The notes beneath the pieces are model-generated. The model searched no databases. It was not told the DNA's origin and saw only the letters and a program-made list of their open reading frames with translations. The translations under genes and the position numbers were made by a program. Shown here piece by piece: positions 7,626-15,015 of a DNA stretch of 16,749 bases. Each line of letters starts with the position of its first letter. Position 1 is the stretch's first letter. The DNA is from CAZPAH01 sp964584495 (GTDB lineage: Bacteria > Krumholzibacteriota > Krumholzibacteriia > Krumholzibacteriales > Krumholzibacteriaceae): positions 1 through 16,749 of the forward strand of contig CAZPAH010000060.1 in NCBI GenBank assembly GCA_964584495.1, in the 5' to 3' direction.

Positions 7626-9336
7626 CTCGATCTTTATCGCGTCCTTCTCCCAGCCGGCGGCGGCGCCCGAATCGGTCGGCCGGAATGAAGCGGGCTCGGA
7701 TTCCACGTCGGCTCCGCTTATTGCGACCGATCACGTGATAAGGGGGGTTTCATGGTCAGGGGCGGTGAAGCTGAGACCGGGAGACATTGCGAGCGGTACG
7801 CTGCTTCGCGAGGGGAGGGTGCTCACCGACGATCTTATCGACATGGAGCTCGCCCGCCTGGATTCCCTCTATTTTTCCGTCGGGCTTCTCTCGGCCCAAG
7901 TCGGTGTGGATACGACGATCACGGGGGACGGGGTGGAAATCCGACTGGAGCTGTACGAGGGGGAAAGGACGACGGTCGGAAAGATATCGGTAAGCGGACA
8001 GGAGACGATGGGGAGTGAGGAGATAGAGAAGCGTCTCGGCGTCGCGGTGGGGGAATTCTTCGATCCGGTGGCGGTCGGCGAGATGATGATGGATCTTCTC
8101 GAATACTACACGTCGTCCGGATACCCGTTCGCCCAGGTTTGGATGACCGGGTTCGGCTTCGACAGGGATTCGAACTCGGTGGAGCTTTCCTTTTCCGTAT
8201 ATGATGGGGACAGATCCGTCATAGCCCGGATCGTTCCTCAAGGCAATTCGAAGACCGACTCTTCCCTCGTCGTAAAAACCTCAAGGCTTCACAAGGGGAA
8301 CACGTTCAGGGAGGAAGAACTTCAAAGGGCCGTGAGATACCTGTCGAACTCCGGTCTCTTCGAAAATGTTCTGGAGCCCGGTGTGGTCGCCGGGGAGAAA
8401 GGCGCCGTGGATCTCATATTGCCGGTAGAAGAGAAAAATCGATCGAACCTCTTCCAGGGCGCCTTCGGTTTCTCCAGGAAGGACGACGGTGATTACAGGG
8501 TCAACGGCTCTGTGGATCTGGAACTCGGGAATATAGCGGGGACCGGCAGGGATTTCAGCTTCAGGTGGCTGAATGACGGCGAGGGCTACTCAATGACGGA
8601 ACTGCTCTACGCCGAGCCTTTCCTTTTTTCCTCCCCCCTAGATCTGGAGGTCGAGATGAAGCAGGTCGTATACGACACCCTCTACGACATGGTCTCCGCC
8701 GGCCTGTACCTCGGCCTGCCGGTCGGAACGGAGCTTTCCGTGACGGCGGGGGTCGCCGGTGACAGGAACCTGCCGGGCGGCGGTGAGATCGAGAGGAGCT
8801 CGAGGCAGCGCTACCGGTTGGGTTTGAGCGGAAGAGCCGGTAACGATGTTCGTTTCAGGATCCACCTGGAGGGGGCCTACAGGAAATCTTTCCTCTCCGC
8901 CGGCGGAAGCGAAAGCGAGAACCAGCTTCTCTACAGGCTGGACTGCACGCTGGACAGGAGGACGATAGGCCGCCAGTCATTCAATGCAAGGCTGTTCTCG
9001 GAAGCCGTCTTCTCGACCGGTGATGTGCAGGTAGCGGAGATGTATACCCTGGGCGGGGCGAAGACACTGAGGGGTTACAGGGAGAACCAGTTCAGGGGCG
9101 AGAGGATAGGGCTCCTGAAGCTGGAGTACCGTTTCGGGGGCGAGAGCAGGCTCTTCCTTTTCGATGATATAGGCGCGTGGTACCGCGCCGAGGACGGTTG
9201 GCAGGCAAGGAACGGTTTCGGGTTCGGTGTACGATCCGCCTCAAAGCTGGGAGTGGTGGAGCTCAGCTTCGGAGTCGGTGATGATATTTCCCTCGAGGGC
9301 ACGAAGATCCATCTCTCCCTGATCGAAACCTTCTGA
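7591..9336 (+). CDS. Omp85-family outer-membrane assembly protein, TamA/BamA-like
   Basis: A 581-residue protein starts inside the end of the barrel gene. Residues 1-25 are a signal peptide (ALISSSIFIASFSQPAAA). Three POTRA-like units follow at about 49-122, 123-203 and 204-280. Each has the strand-helix-helix-strand pattern, for example VGKISVSGQETMGSEEIEKR and IARIVPQGNSKTDSSLVVKT. The last unit contains ELQRAVRYLSNSGLFENV, a classic POTRA helix. The C-terminal ~300 residues form the barrel. It carries the GGAKTLRGYRENQFRG motif near residue 488, the conserved (V/L)RGY/F element of Omp85 strand 6 loops, and ends in IETF with the terminal Phe. Omp85 proteins fold or translocate other proteins at the outer membrane. 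Three POTRA domains and the length fit TamA better than five-POTRA BamA. Its operon position suggests it serves the large barrel next to it. This could be a dedicated assembly factor; a general TamA is the alternative. Confidence 0.88.
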   Translation: MHSRWKAALISSSIFIASFSQPAAAPESVGRNEAGSDSTSAPLIATDHVIRGVSWSGAVKLRPGDIASGTLLREGRVLTDDLIDMELARLDSLYFSVGLLSAQVGVDTTITGDGVEIRLELYEGERTTVGKISVSGQETMGSEEIEKRLGVAVGEFFDPVAVGEMMMDLLEYYTSSGYPFAQVWMTGFGFDRDSNSVELSFSVYDGDRSVIARIVPQGNSKTDSSLVVKTSRLHKGNTFREEELQRAVRYLSNSGLFENVLEPGVVAGEKGAVDLILPVEEKNRSNLFQGAFGFSRKDDGDYRVNGSVDLELGNIAGTGRDFSFRWLNDGEGYSMTELLYAEPFLFSSPLDLEVEMKQVVYDTLYDMVSAGLYLGLPVGTELSVTAGVAGDRNLPGGGEIERSSRQRYRLGLSGRAGNDVRFRIHLEGAYRKSFLSAGGSESENQLLYRLDCTLDRRTIGRQSFNARLFSEAVFSTGDVQVAEMYTLGGAKTLRGYRENQFRGERIGLLKLEYRFGGESRLFLFDDIGAWYRAEDGWQARNGFGFGVRSASKLGVVELSFGVGDDISLEGTKIHLSLIETF

Positions 9337-9353
9337 CGGGCAGATTTCTTCCC

Positions 9354-9382
9354 TGTACATGGCGGATAATCTTCATTATAAT
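9354..9382 (+). promoter_or_regulatory. Predicted sigma70-type promoter of thiC
   Basis: A perfect TATAAT at 9377-9382 lies 17 bases after TGTACA at 9354-9359, which matches TTGACA at four of six positions. A start near 9389 would leave a leader of about 27 bases before TTG 9416. The 79-base gap between the Omp85 and thiC genes shows no intrinsic terminator and no space for a TPP riboswitch. Confidence 0.55.
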
Positions 9383-9402
9383 AAAACGCCTTGAAAGCCG
9401 AG

Positions 9403-9408
9403 AGGAGG
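9403..9408 (+). promoter_or_regulatory. Strong ribosome binding site fixing the TTG start of thiC
   Basis: AGGAGG lies seven bases before TTG 9416. The start yields MTEFKKALEGEIS, and no other initiator with comparable spacing exists. Confidence 0.6.
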
Positions 9409-9415
9409 CGATCTT

Positions 9416-10693
9416 TTGACTGAATTCAAAAAGGCGCTCGAGGGAGAGATCAGTCCGGTCCTCGAGTCGGTCGCCGGGGATGAGGGGATTGAGTCGGAGT
9501 GTCTCCGGGGTCTCGTCGCCGAAGGAAGGGTAATCCTCACCGGGATGGCGCGGGATCACTGCAAGCCTATTGGAATCGGGCAGTCGCTCCGCACGAAGGT
9601 CAACGCCAATATAGGGACAAGCCCCGATCATGACGATCCGCAGGTCGAGCTCGAGAAGCTGGACGCCGCCGTGGCGGCGGGCGCGGACGCCGTGATGGAT
9701 CTTTCCACCGGCGGGGATATAGATTCTATAAGAAGGGAAATACTTAAAAGATCTACGGTTGCGGTTGGAACCGTTCCGATATACCAGGCCGTGGTGGATG
9801 TGACGCGGCAGGGAAGGGCTCTGACCGACTGCACCGTCGACGAGTTCTTCGCCGCAGTGGAGAAACAGGCGGCCGACGGAGTCGATTTCATGACTATCCA
9901 CTGCGGACTTGTCAGGAGGCTCGCCCGCGAAGTGGCACGCACAAGAACGGCCGGAGTCGTCAGCAGGGGAGGGTCCTTTCTCCTCCAATGGATAACGGCT
10001 AACGACAGGGAAAACCCTTACTACGAGCATTACGACAGGCTTCTCGATATAGCCTTCGAATACGATATCGCTCTCAGCCTTGGCGACGGTTTGAGGCCCG
10101 GGGCCATTGCCGATTCGACCGACCGGCCCCAGGTGGGGGAGCTCCTCGTCATCGGCGAACTGGTGGAAAGGGCTCGAAGGCGGGGGGTCGGTGTCTTCGT
10201 CGAGGGCCCGGGGCATGTGCCGATACACGAGATTCCCGCCAATATGCTCCTGCAGAAGAAGGCCTGCGGCGGGGCGCCCTTCTATGTTCTCGGTCCTCTG
10301 GTGACCGATGTCGCGCCGGGCTACGATCATATAACGGCCGCTATTGGAGGTGCGGTGGCGGCATGGCACGGAGCCGATTTCCTCTGCTATGTCACGCCGG
10401 CCGAGCATCTGAGGCTCCCCAAGGTCGATGATGTCACAGAGGGCGTGATCGCGGCGAGGATCGCCGCGCATGCCGGCGATCTCGCGAAGGGGGTCAAGGG
10501 AGCCTTCGAATGGGACATGGCCGTGTCGAGGGCTCGGGCCGAACTGGACTGGAAGAAGGCCCTGGATGCCTCGATCGATCCAGCCGCGGCCCACGGGATG
10601 TACGATATGAGCTCGCAGGGCGGAGAGGAGCTGTGCTCGATGTGCGGCGAATTCTGCGCGATACGGGGGAGCAAGCGGAGCAGGCAGAAGTAG
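9416..10693 (+). CDS. thiC: Phosphomethylpyrimidine synthase (ThiC), short form
   Basis: ThiC is a cytosolic radical-SAM enzyme that rearranges aminoimidazole ribotide to hydroxymethylpyrimidine phosphate, the pyrimidine half of thiamin. This 425-residue protein lacks the N-terminal domain of the ~600-residue bacterial/plant form and matches the short form. Family motifs run in order: GTSPDH, AVMDLSTGGD, GTVPIYQA, DFMTIHCG, SRGGSF, NPYYEHYDRLLDIAFEYD, LSLGDGLRPG, GVFVEGPGHVPI, PFYVLGPLVTDVAPGYDHI and FLCYVTPAEHL. The C-terminal iron-sulfur cysteines are Cys407, Cys410 and Cys414 in CSMCGEFC. The last spacing is three residues, one shorter than the CX2CX4C usually quoted. It starts with TTG behind AGGAGG and its own promoter, and sits one base ahead of the helicase gene. 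Identification is firm. No other thi gene is in the window. Confidence 0.96.
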   Translation: MTEFKKALEGEISPVLESVAGDEGIESECLRGLVAEGRVILTGMARDHCKPIGIGQSLRTKVNANIGTSPDHDDPQVELEKLDAAVAAGADAVMDLSTGGDIDSIRREILKRSTVAVGTVPIYQAVVDVTRQGRALTDCTVDEFFAAVEKQAADGVDFMTIHCGLVRRLAREVARTRTAGVVSRGGSFLLQWITANDRENPYYEHYDRLLDIAFEYDIALSLGDGLRPGAIADSTDRPQVGELLVIGELVERARRRGVGVFVEGPGHVPIHEIPANMLLQKKACGGAPFYVLGPLVTDVAPGYDHITAAIGGAVAAWHGADFLCYVTPAEHLRLPKVDDVTEGVIAARIAAHAGDLAKGVKGAFEWDMAVSRARAELDWKKALDASIDPAAAHGMYDMSSQGGEELCSMCGEFCAIRGSKRSRQK

Positions 10694-10694
10694 G

Positions 10695-13073
10695 GTGGCG
10701 GTGTCGAAAAAAGATCTCAAGGCTAAAGGCGGGTCCGCGCGCCGGATAGGCGATCCACCGGGCCCGCTAGCTTCAAAACCGTTTATTCCATTCATAGATC
10801 CCACCGTTACGGAAGGTGTCGCGGGTGAAGATATCGAACGGTTCATAGCGGACCGGCTTGCACTTTCACCCGTGCCGCCGGCCCTCCTCTTGATGCTGGC
10901 CTCGAGGTGCCGGTTCGAAGGGCTTCCCCTTCTCGAGCTTTCCGTTGCGGAATCATCTTCCTCCGGCGGGAGTCTTTTCGAACCCAGGATGGCGGCGGAG
11001 CGCGCCGAAGGTAGCTTCTCTCCCGTAGAAAGGTCGCTTCCATGCATTGAAGAAGCGTTCGAGACGGTCTTCTCGATCCTCGGCGAGAGGAGGGATGGGC
11101 AGATCGAGATGGCGAAGGGAGTGATGAAAGTCCTGGAAGACGGGGGAATAACGCTTGCGGAGGCCGGAACGGGGACGGGGAAATCGCTCGCCTACCTTTT
11201 ACCGGCGGCGATTCACACCCTTGGGGGAAAAGGAAGGGTGATCGTCTCGACTCACACGAAAAACCTGCAGGATCAGCTCTATTACAGGGAGATGCCGGTG
11301 GTCGAGAAGGTTTTGGGTGGAAGGGTCAGGTCCGAACGGTTGCTGGGGAGGGAGAGCTATATCTGCGCGAGAAGGATCGCTTCGACCGTCGCCGCGCTCG
11401 GAGAGAGCGATCCGGCCGGGAGCTTCGCGCTGGGACTGTCCGCGGCGCTTTCGGTGAGGGGGACGGTCGACTCGCTTCCTCCGGCGGTGCGTACCGGTTC
11501 GTTGCGCCGGATATCGGCACCGCCGCGCTGCCGTATGAGGGCCTGCCCCTATTCGCATATCTGTCCCCTGGTCATTGCGAGGAAACGGGCGCGCGAGTCT
11601 CCGATCGTATTCGTCAACCATGCCCTCCTGATGACCGACTACAGGCAGGGTGGGTCGATCCTGGGCGGGTACGACTGCGTCGTATTCGACGAGGCCCACC
11701 ACCTGGAGAACTGCGTGATGGATAATCTCTCGGTGCGGATTTCGCGCGGCGATATCGACAGGGCCTTCGAGGAGATCCGGCCCGTGTCGGAGGGGAACGA
11801 GAAGTGGAAGCTCCTGCTGGCCCTTCTCGAATCGGCCGATCGCTCTCGGGATTGGAGAAGGATGATCGACTCACTCGCGACCGTATCGGGAAGGTTGAAG
11901 GAGAGGTTCGAGGATTTCTTCAACCGTTCCGCTTCACTTTTCAACGAAGGGGCTCTGTTGAGAGGTAGAAGAACGCGGTATATAGATGGAGAGGAGATCT
12001 TCGCGGACCTGAAAGATTGGCTGTTGGCTATATGGAATGTTAATAAAGAGATAAGGGATATACTTGAACTGATGGTTGAGGTGAGGTTGCCCTCGTCGTC
12101 GGACGGTTTCCAGCAGGAGCTGGCCTATCTGGGAGAGGAGCTGCTCTCGATAGGCGAATCGCTGAGATACCTGACGGGGGTGTGCGGCGAAAACGATCTT
12201 TTCTGGATGGAATGGAGGGGTGACGGCTCTCTCGCAGCGATTTGCGGTTCTCCCCTCGATATAGACAGGAGGTTCGCCGATTATCTCGAGGAGTGCTGCC
12301 GATCGGCGGTCTTCACCTCGGCGACGATAGTTCAGGAGGGATCGTTCGGGTATATCAAGGAGCGCCTCGGCATCGGCAGGCTCCCGGTCGAAACGGTGGA
12401 GATCGTGGCCGATTCCCCTTTCAACTACAGGGACAACTGCTTGATTCTTCTGCAGGACCCTTTTCCCGGGCCCCGGGACCCTCGGTACGCGGAGGCTATC
12501 GGCGAGACGGTGTCCGTTCTCGCTTCGGTTCTGGAGCGCAGGATAATGGTTCTTTTCACCTCGTACAAGATCTGCCGGGCGACGGCCGCGTACCTCGAAC
12601 GGTGCCGGTTGCCGGGACCCGTTCTGGTGCAGGGGGCGGGAGAGAGCAGGCAGGCGCTGGCGGCCAGGATGAGGGGGTCGAGATGCAGCATCCTGCTGGG
12701 AGTGGCGAGTTTCTGGGAAGGCGTGGACTTCCCCGGCGAAGAGCTGGAGATTCTGGTCATTCCGAAGCTTCCCTTTCCGGTTCCCGACGAGCCGGTCGTA
12801 GAGGCGAGGTCCGAAAGGCTCAAAAGGGCCGGGGAGGAGCCCTTCACGAAGCTCCACCTGCCCGAGGCCGTTCTCAGGTTGAGGCAGGGCGTGGGAAGGT
12901 TGATCCGGAGGAAGGATGACAGGGGCGTCATCGTTCTCCTCGACTCGAGGATCAATTCCAGGCCCTACGGCAAGACGGTCCTCGATTCCCTCCCGGCCGT
13001 CGTCAACCGCACCGGTTCGGCCGGCGAGACGGCCGCACTGGCCGAGAAGTGGTTCGATAGCGAGGGAAGTTGA
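10695..13073 (+). CDS. dinG: DinG-like iron-sulfur superfamily 2 DNA helicase (XPD/Rad3 type)
   Basis: A 792-residue ATP-dependent 5'-3' helicase starts at GTG 10695, one base after the thiC stop; GTG 10701 is equally possible. Residues 1-115 are an unrecognised extension without DnaQ exonuclease motifs. The helicase begins with the Q-like motif RRDGQIEMA and Walker A AEAGTGTGKS (Lys163). Cys224, Cys279, Cys284 and Cys290 (YICARR, then RCRMRACPYSHIC) have the arrangement of the 4Fe-4S domain of DinG/XPD. The DEAH box VFDEAHH is at 332-335. The second RecA domain has SFWEGVDFPG and VIPKLPFPVP near 670-690, and motif VI RLRQGVGRLIRR near 730-740. Family members unwind forks, R-loops or G-quadruplex DNA in repair. 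Expression is probably coupled to thiC with no functional link obvious. The family is sure; the exact dinG orthology less so. Confidence 0.92.
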   Translation: MAVSKKDLKAKGGSARRIGDPPGPLASKPFIPFIDPTVTEGVAGEDIERFIADRLALSPVPPALLLMLASRCRFEGLPLLELSVAESSSSGGSLFEPRMAAERAEGSFSPVERSLPCIEEAFETVFSILGERRDGQIEMAKGVMKVLEDGGITLAEAGTGTGKSLAYLLPAAIHTLGGKGRVIVSTHTKNLQDQLYYREMPVVEKVLGGRVRSERLLGRESYICARRIASTVAALGESDPAGSFALGLSAALSVRGTVDSLPPAVRTGSLRRISAPPRCRMRACPYSHICPLVIARKRARESPIVFVNHALLMTDYRQGGSILGGYDCVVFDEAHHLENCVMDNLSVRISRGDIDRAFEEIRPVSEGNEKWKLLLALLESADRSRDWRRMIDSLATVSGRLKERFEDFFNRSASLFNEGALLRGRRTRYIDGEEIFADLKDWLLAIWNVNKEIRDILELMVEVRLPSSSDGFQQELAYLGEELLSIGESLRYLTGVCGENDLFWMEWRGDGSLAAICGSPLDIDRRFADYLEECCRSAVFTSATIVQEGSFGYIKERLGIGRLPVETVEIVADSPFNYRDNCLILLQDPFPGPRDPRYAEAIGETVSVLASVLERRIMVLFTSYKICRATAAYLERCRLPGPVLVQGAGESRQALAARMRGSRCSILLGVASFWEGVDFPGEELEILVIPKLPFPVPDEPVVEARSERLKRAGEEPFTKLHLPEAVLRLRQGVGRLIRRKDDRGVIVLLDSRINSRPYGKTVLDSLPAVVNRTGSAGETAALAEKWFDSEGS

Positions 13074-13131
13074 TCGCCGTTCATCATCGTTTCCATTTTC
13101 GGTTGCCGATCTCAGCGAAAGAATGTAGTCT

Positions 13132-13165
13132 TAACCGGGATGCGTCTCCCAAAGACGCGGTTAAC
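13132..13165 (+). promoter_or_regulatory. Imperfect inverted repeat (hairpin) ahead of hutU
   Basis: TTAACC (13132-13137) and GCGTCT (13143-13148) pair with AGACGC (13154-13159) and GGTTAA (13160-13165). This makes a 12-base-pair stem with loop CCCAA and a five-base bulge GGGAT on the left arm. GGGA could instead pair with TCCC at 13148-13151, giving an exclusive alternative. No T-run follows, so it is a poor intrinsic terminator. It could be a leader structure, an operator or a processing site. TAGAAT at 13187-13192 resembles a -10 box downstream, but its -35 is weak. The rest of the 163-base gap shows nothing I recognise. Confidence 0.45.
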
Positions 13166-13220
13166 TGATGATGGTAATTGCACGTTAGAATAAATATCGG
13201 AAAATGTGAGGAACCCGAAA

Positions 13221-13227
13221 GGGAGGT
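13221..13227 (+). promoter_or_regulatory. Ribosome binding site of hutU
   Basis: GGGAGGT sits nine bases before ATG 13237 and supports that start, which agrees with the family N-terminus. Confidence 0.5.
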
Positions 13228-13236
13228 AAGCTTAAG

Positions 13237-14892
13237 ATGGATCGTAAAGTTGTAAAGGCGCCGCGCGGGAACGAGATCAGCTGCAAGGGGTGGTTCCAGG
13301 AAGCCGCCATGAGGATGTTGATGAATAACCTCGACCCCGAGAACGCCGAGCGGCCGGAGGATCTCATTGTATACGGCGGAAGCGGGAAGGCCGCGAGGAA
13401 CTGGGACTGCTACGATGCCATAATAGGTTCGTTGAAAGATCTCGAGAACGATGAAACTCTTCTGATACAGTCGGGAAAACCTGTCGGGATATTCAAGACG
13501 CACCCGGGGGCGCCGAGGGTGCTGCTGGCCAATTCACTGCTCGTGCCGAAGTGGGCCACCTGGGAGCATTTCTGGGAGCTCGAATCCAAGGGCCTCATGA
13601 TGTACGGACAGATGACGGCGGGATCGTGGATGTATATAGGCACGCAGGGTATCCTTCAGGGCACATACGAGACTTTCGCCGAGTGCGCGAGGCAGCATTT
13701 CGGGGGCGACCTGAAGGGCAGGTTCGTCCTCTCCGGAGGCCTCGGCGGCATGAGCGGAGCACAGCCCCTCGCCGTGACGATGAACGGGGGAGTTTGCCTG
13801 ATAGCGGAGGTCGACGAGGAAAGGATAAGAAGGCGCATCGACACGAAGTACTGCGATATCATCGAAACCGATCTCGACAGCGCCCTCGCCAAGGTCGAGG
13901 ATGCCGTCTCCAAGGGGAAACACCTCTCGATAGGGTACGTTGGAAACGCCGCCGATCTATTCCCGGAAATAGTGAAAAGGGGGATAGTGCCCGACATCGT
14001 GACAGACCAGACATCGGCCCACGACGCTCTGAACGGCTACGTTCCACGCGGGTATTCGCTGGATGAGGCCCTAGATCTGAGGGTCAAGGACCCGGACCGG
14101 TATATGAAGGAAGCGATCGAGTCGATAGTGATTCATGTCAGGGCGATGATCGATCTCAAGAGGAAGGGCTCAATAGTCTTCGATTACGGCAACAATATAA
14201 GAGGCCAGGCCGAGAAGGGAGGGCTCGAGAATGCGTTCGACTTTCCCGGGTTCGTCCCCGCGTTCATAAGGCCGATGTTCTGCATAGGCAAGGGGCCTTT
14301 CCGCTGGGTGGCCCTGTCCGGCAGGAAAGAGGATATCTGGCGCACCGACGACCTCGTTCTCGAGCTCTTCCCCGAAAACGAATCGCTGTGCAGGTGGATA
14401 AAGATGGCGAGAGAGCAGGTGGCATTCCAGGGACTGCCGGCGAGGATCTGCTGGCTCTCCTACGGGGAGAGGGAGAAGTTCGGCCTTGCGATGCACGATC
14501 TGGTATCTTCGGGCGAGATAAGCGCGCCGATAGTTATCGGGAGGGATCATCTCGACAGCGGTTCGGTCGCCTCTCCGTACCGGGAGACCGAGTCGATGAA
14601 GGACGGTACCGACGCGGTCGCCGACTGGCCGATCCTCAACGCGCTGCTCAACACGGCGAGCGGTGCGGCATGGGTGTCGGTTCACCATGGAGGGGGCGTG
14701 GGAATGGGACTTTCGATCCATGCGGGCCTTGCGGTGGTGGCAGATGGAACGCCGGAAGGCCGTGAAAAATTAGCACGTTGCCTGAATAATGACCCTGGCA
14801 CAGGAGTTGCAAGACACGCCGATGCAGGCTACGAGATAGCCGTTGAAAAAGCGAAGGATGCAGGGCTTAAAATCCCGATGCTTGGAAAATAG
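13237..14892 (+). CDS. hutU: Urocanate hydratase (urocanase)
   Basis: HutU converts urocanate and water to 4-imidazolone-5-propanoate, the second step of histidine breakdown, using tightly bound NAD+ as an electrophile. At 551 residues it has the family's normal length. Conserved blocks are GWFQEAAMRMLMNNLDPE, VYGGSGKAARNW, SGKPVG(I)FKTH, GLMMYGQMTAGSWMYIGTQG, SGGLGGMSGAQ (NAD-binding glycine-rich loop), TDQTSAHD, FDYGNNIRGQA, FPGFVPAFIRPMFC and GLPARICWLSYGER. Cys405 in that last block likely matches the essential Cys410 of the Pseudomonas enzyme. The C-terminus RHADAGYEIAVEKAKDAG is typical. The final ~125 bases (from about 14766) are visibly more AT-rich with different codon choice, but the protein stays normal. 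hutI follows after 123 bases. Histidine ammonia-lyase is not nearby in the window. Confidence 0.97.
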   Translation: MDRKVVKAPRGNEISCKGWFQEAAMRMLMNNLDPENAERPEDLIVYGGSGKAARNWDCYDAIIGSLKDLENDETLLIQSGKPVGIFKTHPGAPRVLLANSLLVPKWATWEHFWELESKGLMMYGQMTAGSWMYIGTQGILQGTYETFAECARQHFGGDLKGRFVLSGGLGGMSGAQPLAVTMNGGVCLIAEVDEERIRRRIDTKYCDIIETDLDSALAKVEDAVSKGKHLSIGYVGNAADLFPEIVKRGIVPDIVTDQTSAHDALNGYVPRGYSLDEALDLRVKDPDRYMKEAIESIVIHVRAMIDLKRKGSIVFDYGNNIRGQAEKGGLENAFDFPGFVPAFIRPMFCIGKGPFRWVALSGRKEDIWRTDDLVLELFPENESLCRWIKMAREQVAFQGLPARICWLSYGEREKFGLAMHDLVSSGEISAPIVIGRDHLDSGSVASPYRETESMKDGTDAVADWPILNALLNTASGAAWVSVHHGGGVGMGLSIHAGLAVVADGTPEGREKLARCLNNDPGTGVARHADAGYEIAVEKAKDAGLKIPMLGK

Positions 14893-14904
14893 AACCGGTT
14901 GTGA

Positions 14905-14920
14905 CCTGGAAGATTCCAGG
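14905..14920 (+). repeat. Inverted repeat in the hutU-hutI spacer
   Basis: CCTGGAA and TTCCAGG flank the two bases GA, giving a perfect 7-base-pair arm, 12 bases after the hutU stop. It is followed by a short TTTT at 14937-14940 that is too distant for a convincing terminator. It could be a weak attenuator, a processing site or a protein-binding palindrome. Confidence 0.4.
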
Positions 14921-14950
14921 CCGCATTCCGGATCGCTTTTCCGCTCGCTC

Positions 14951-14993
14951 CTGTAAGTACATGCATTTTGCCTGGTTAAGACAGGCTGTAAGT
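14951..14993 (+). repeat. Direct repeat pair enclosing a small hairpin, upstream of hutI
   Basis: CTGTAAGT occurs at 14951-14958 and again at 14986-14993, 35 bases apart. Between and overlapping them, GCCTG (14970-14974) pairs with CAGGC (14982-14986) around a 7-base loop. The loop contains GGTTAAG, whose complement also occurs in the hairpin before hutU. It may be a regulatory site of the hut genes; chance is a serious alternative. Confidence 0.3.
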
Positions 14994-15003
14994 TTCATTC
15001 TGC

Positions 15004-15009
15004 AAGGAG
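15004..15009 (+). promoter_or_regulatory. Ribosome binding site fixing the TTG start of hutI
   Basis: AAGGAG lies six bases before TTG 15016. The start gives MAETIDLLLLGAGQL, the expected N-terminal strand of the amidohydrolase. Confidence 0.55.
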
Positions 15010-15015
15010 TGGCGC

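Noticed and set aside
9337..9415. TPP riboswitch before thiC
   Set aside because: The gap is too short and no TPP-type conserved boxes were seen.
9263..11047. A 594-codon open frame on the minus strand opposite thiC
   Set aside because: It lies antisense to an unmistakable thiC, shows no recognisable motif, and long antisense frames are common in GC-rich genes.
11934..12857. A 307-codon open frame on the minus strand opposite the helicase gene
   Set aside because: It is a shadow of the conserved helicase coding frame; no domain or ribosome binding site supports it.
13132..13165. Intrinsic terminator after the helicase gene
   Set aside because: The stem is strong but has no following T-run, so I list it only as a structured element.
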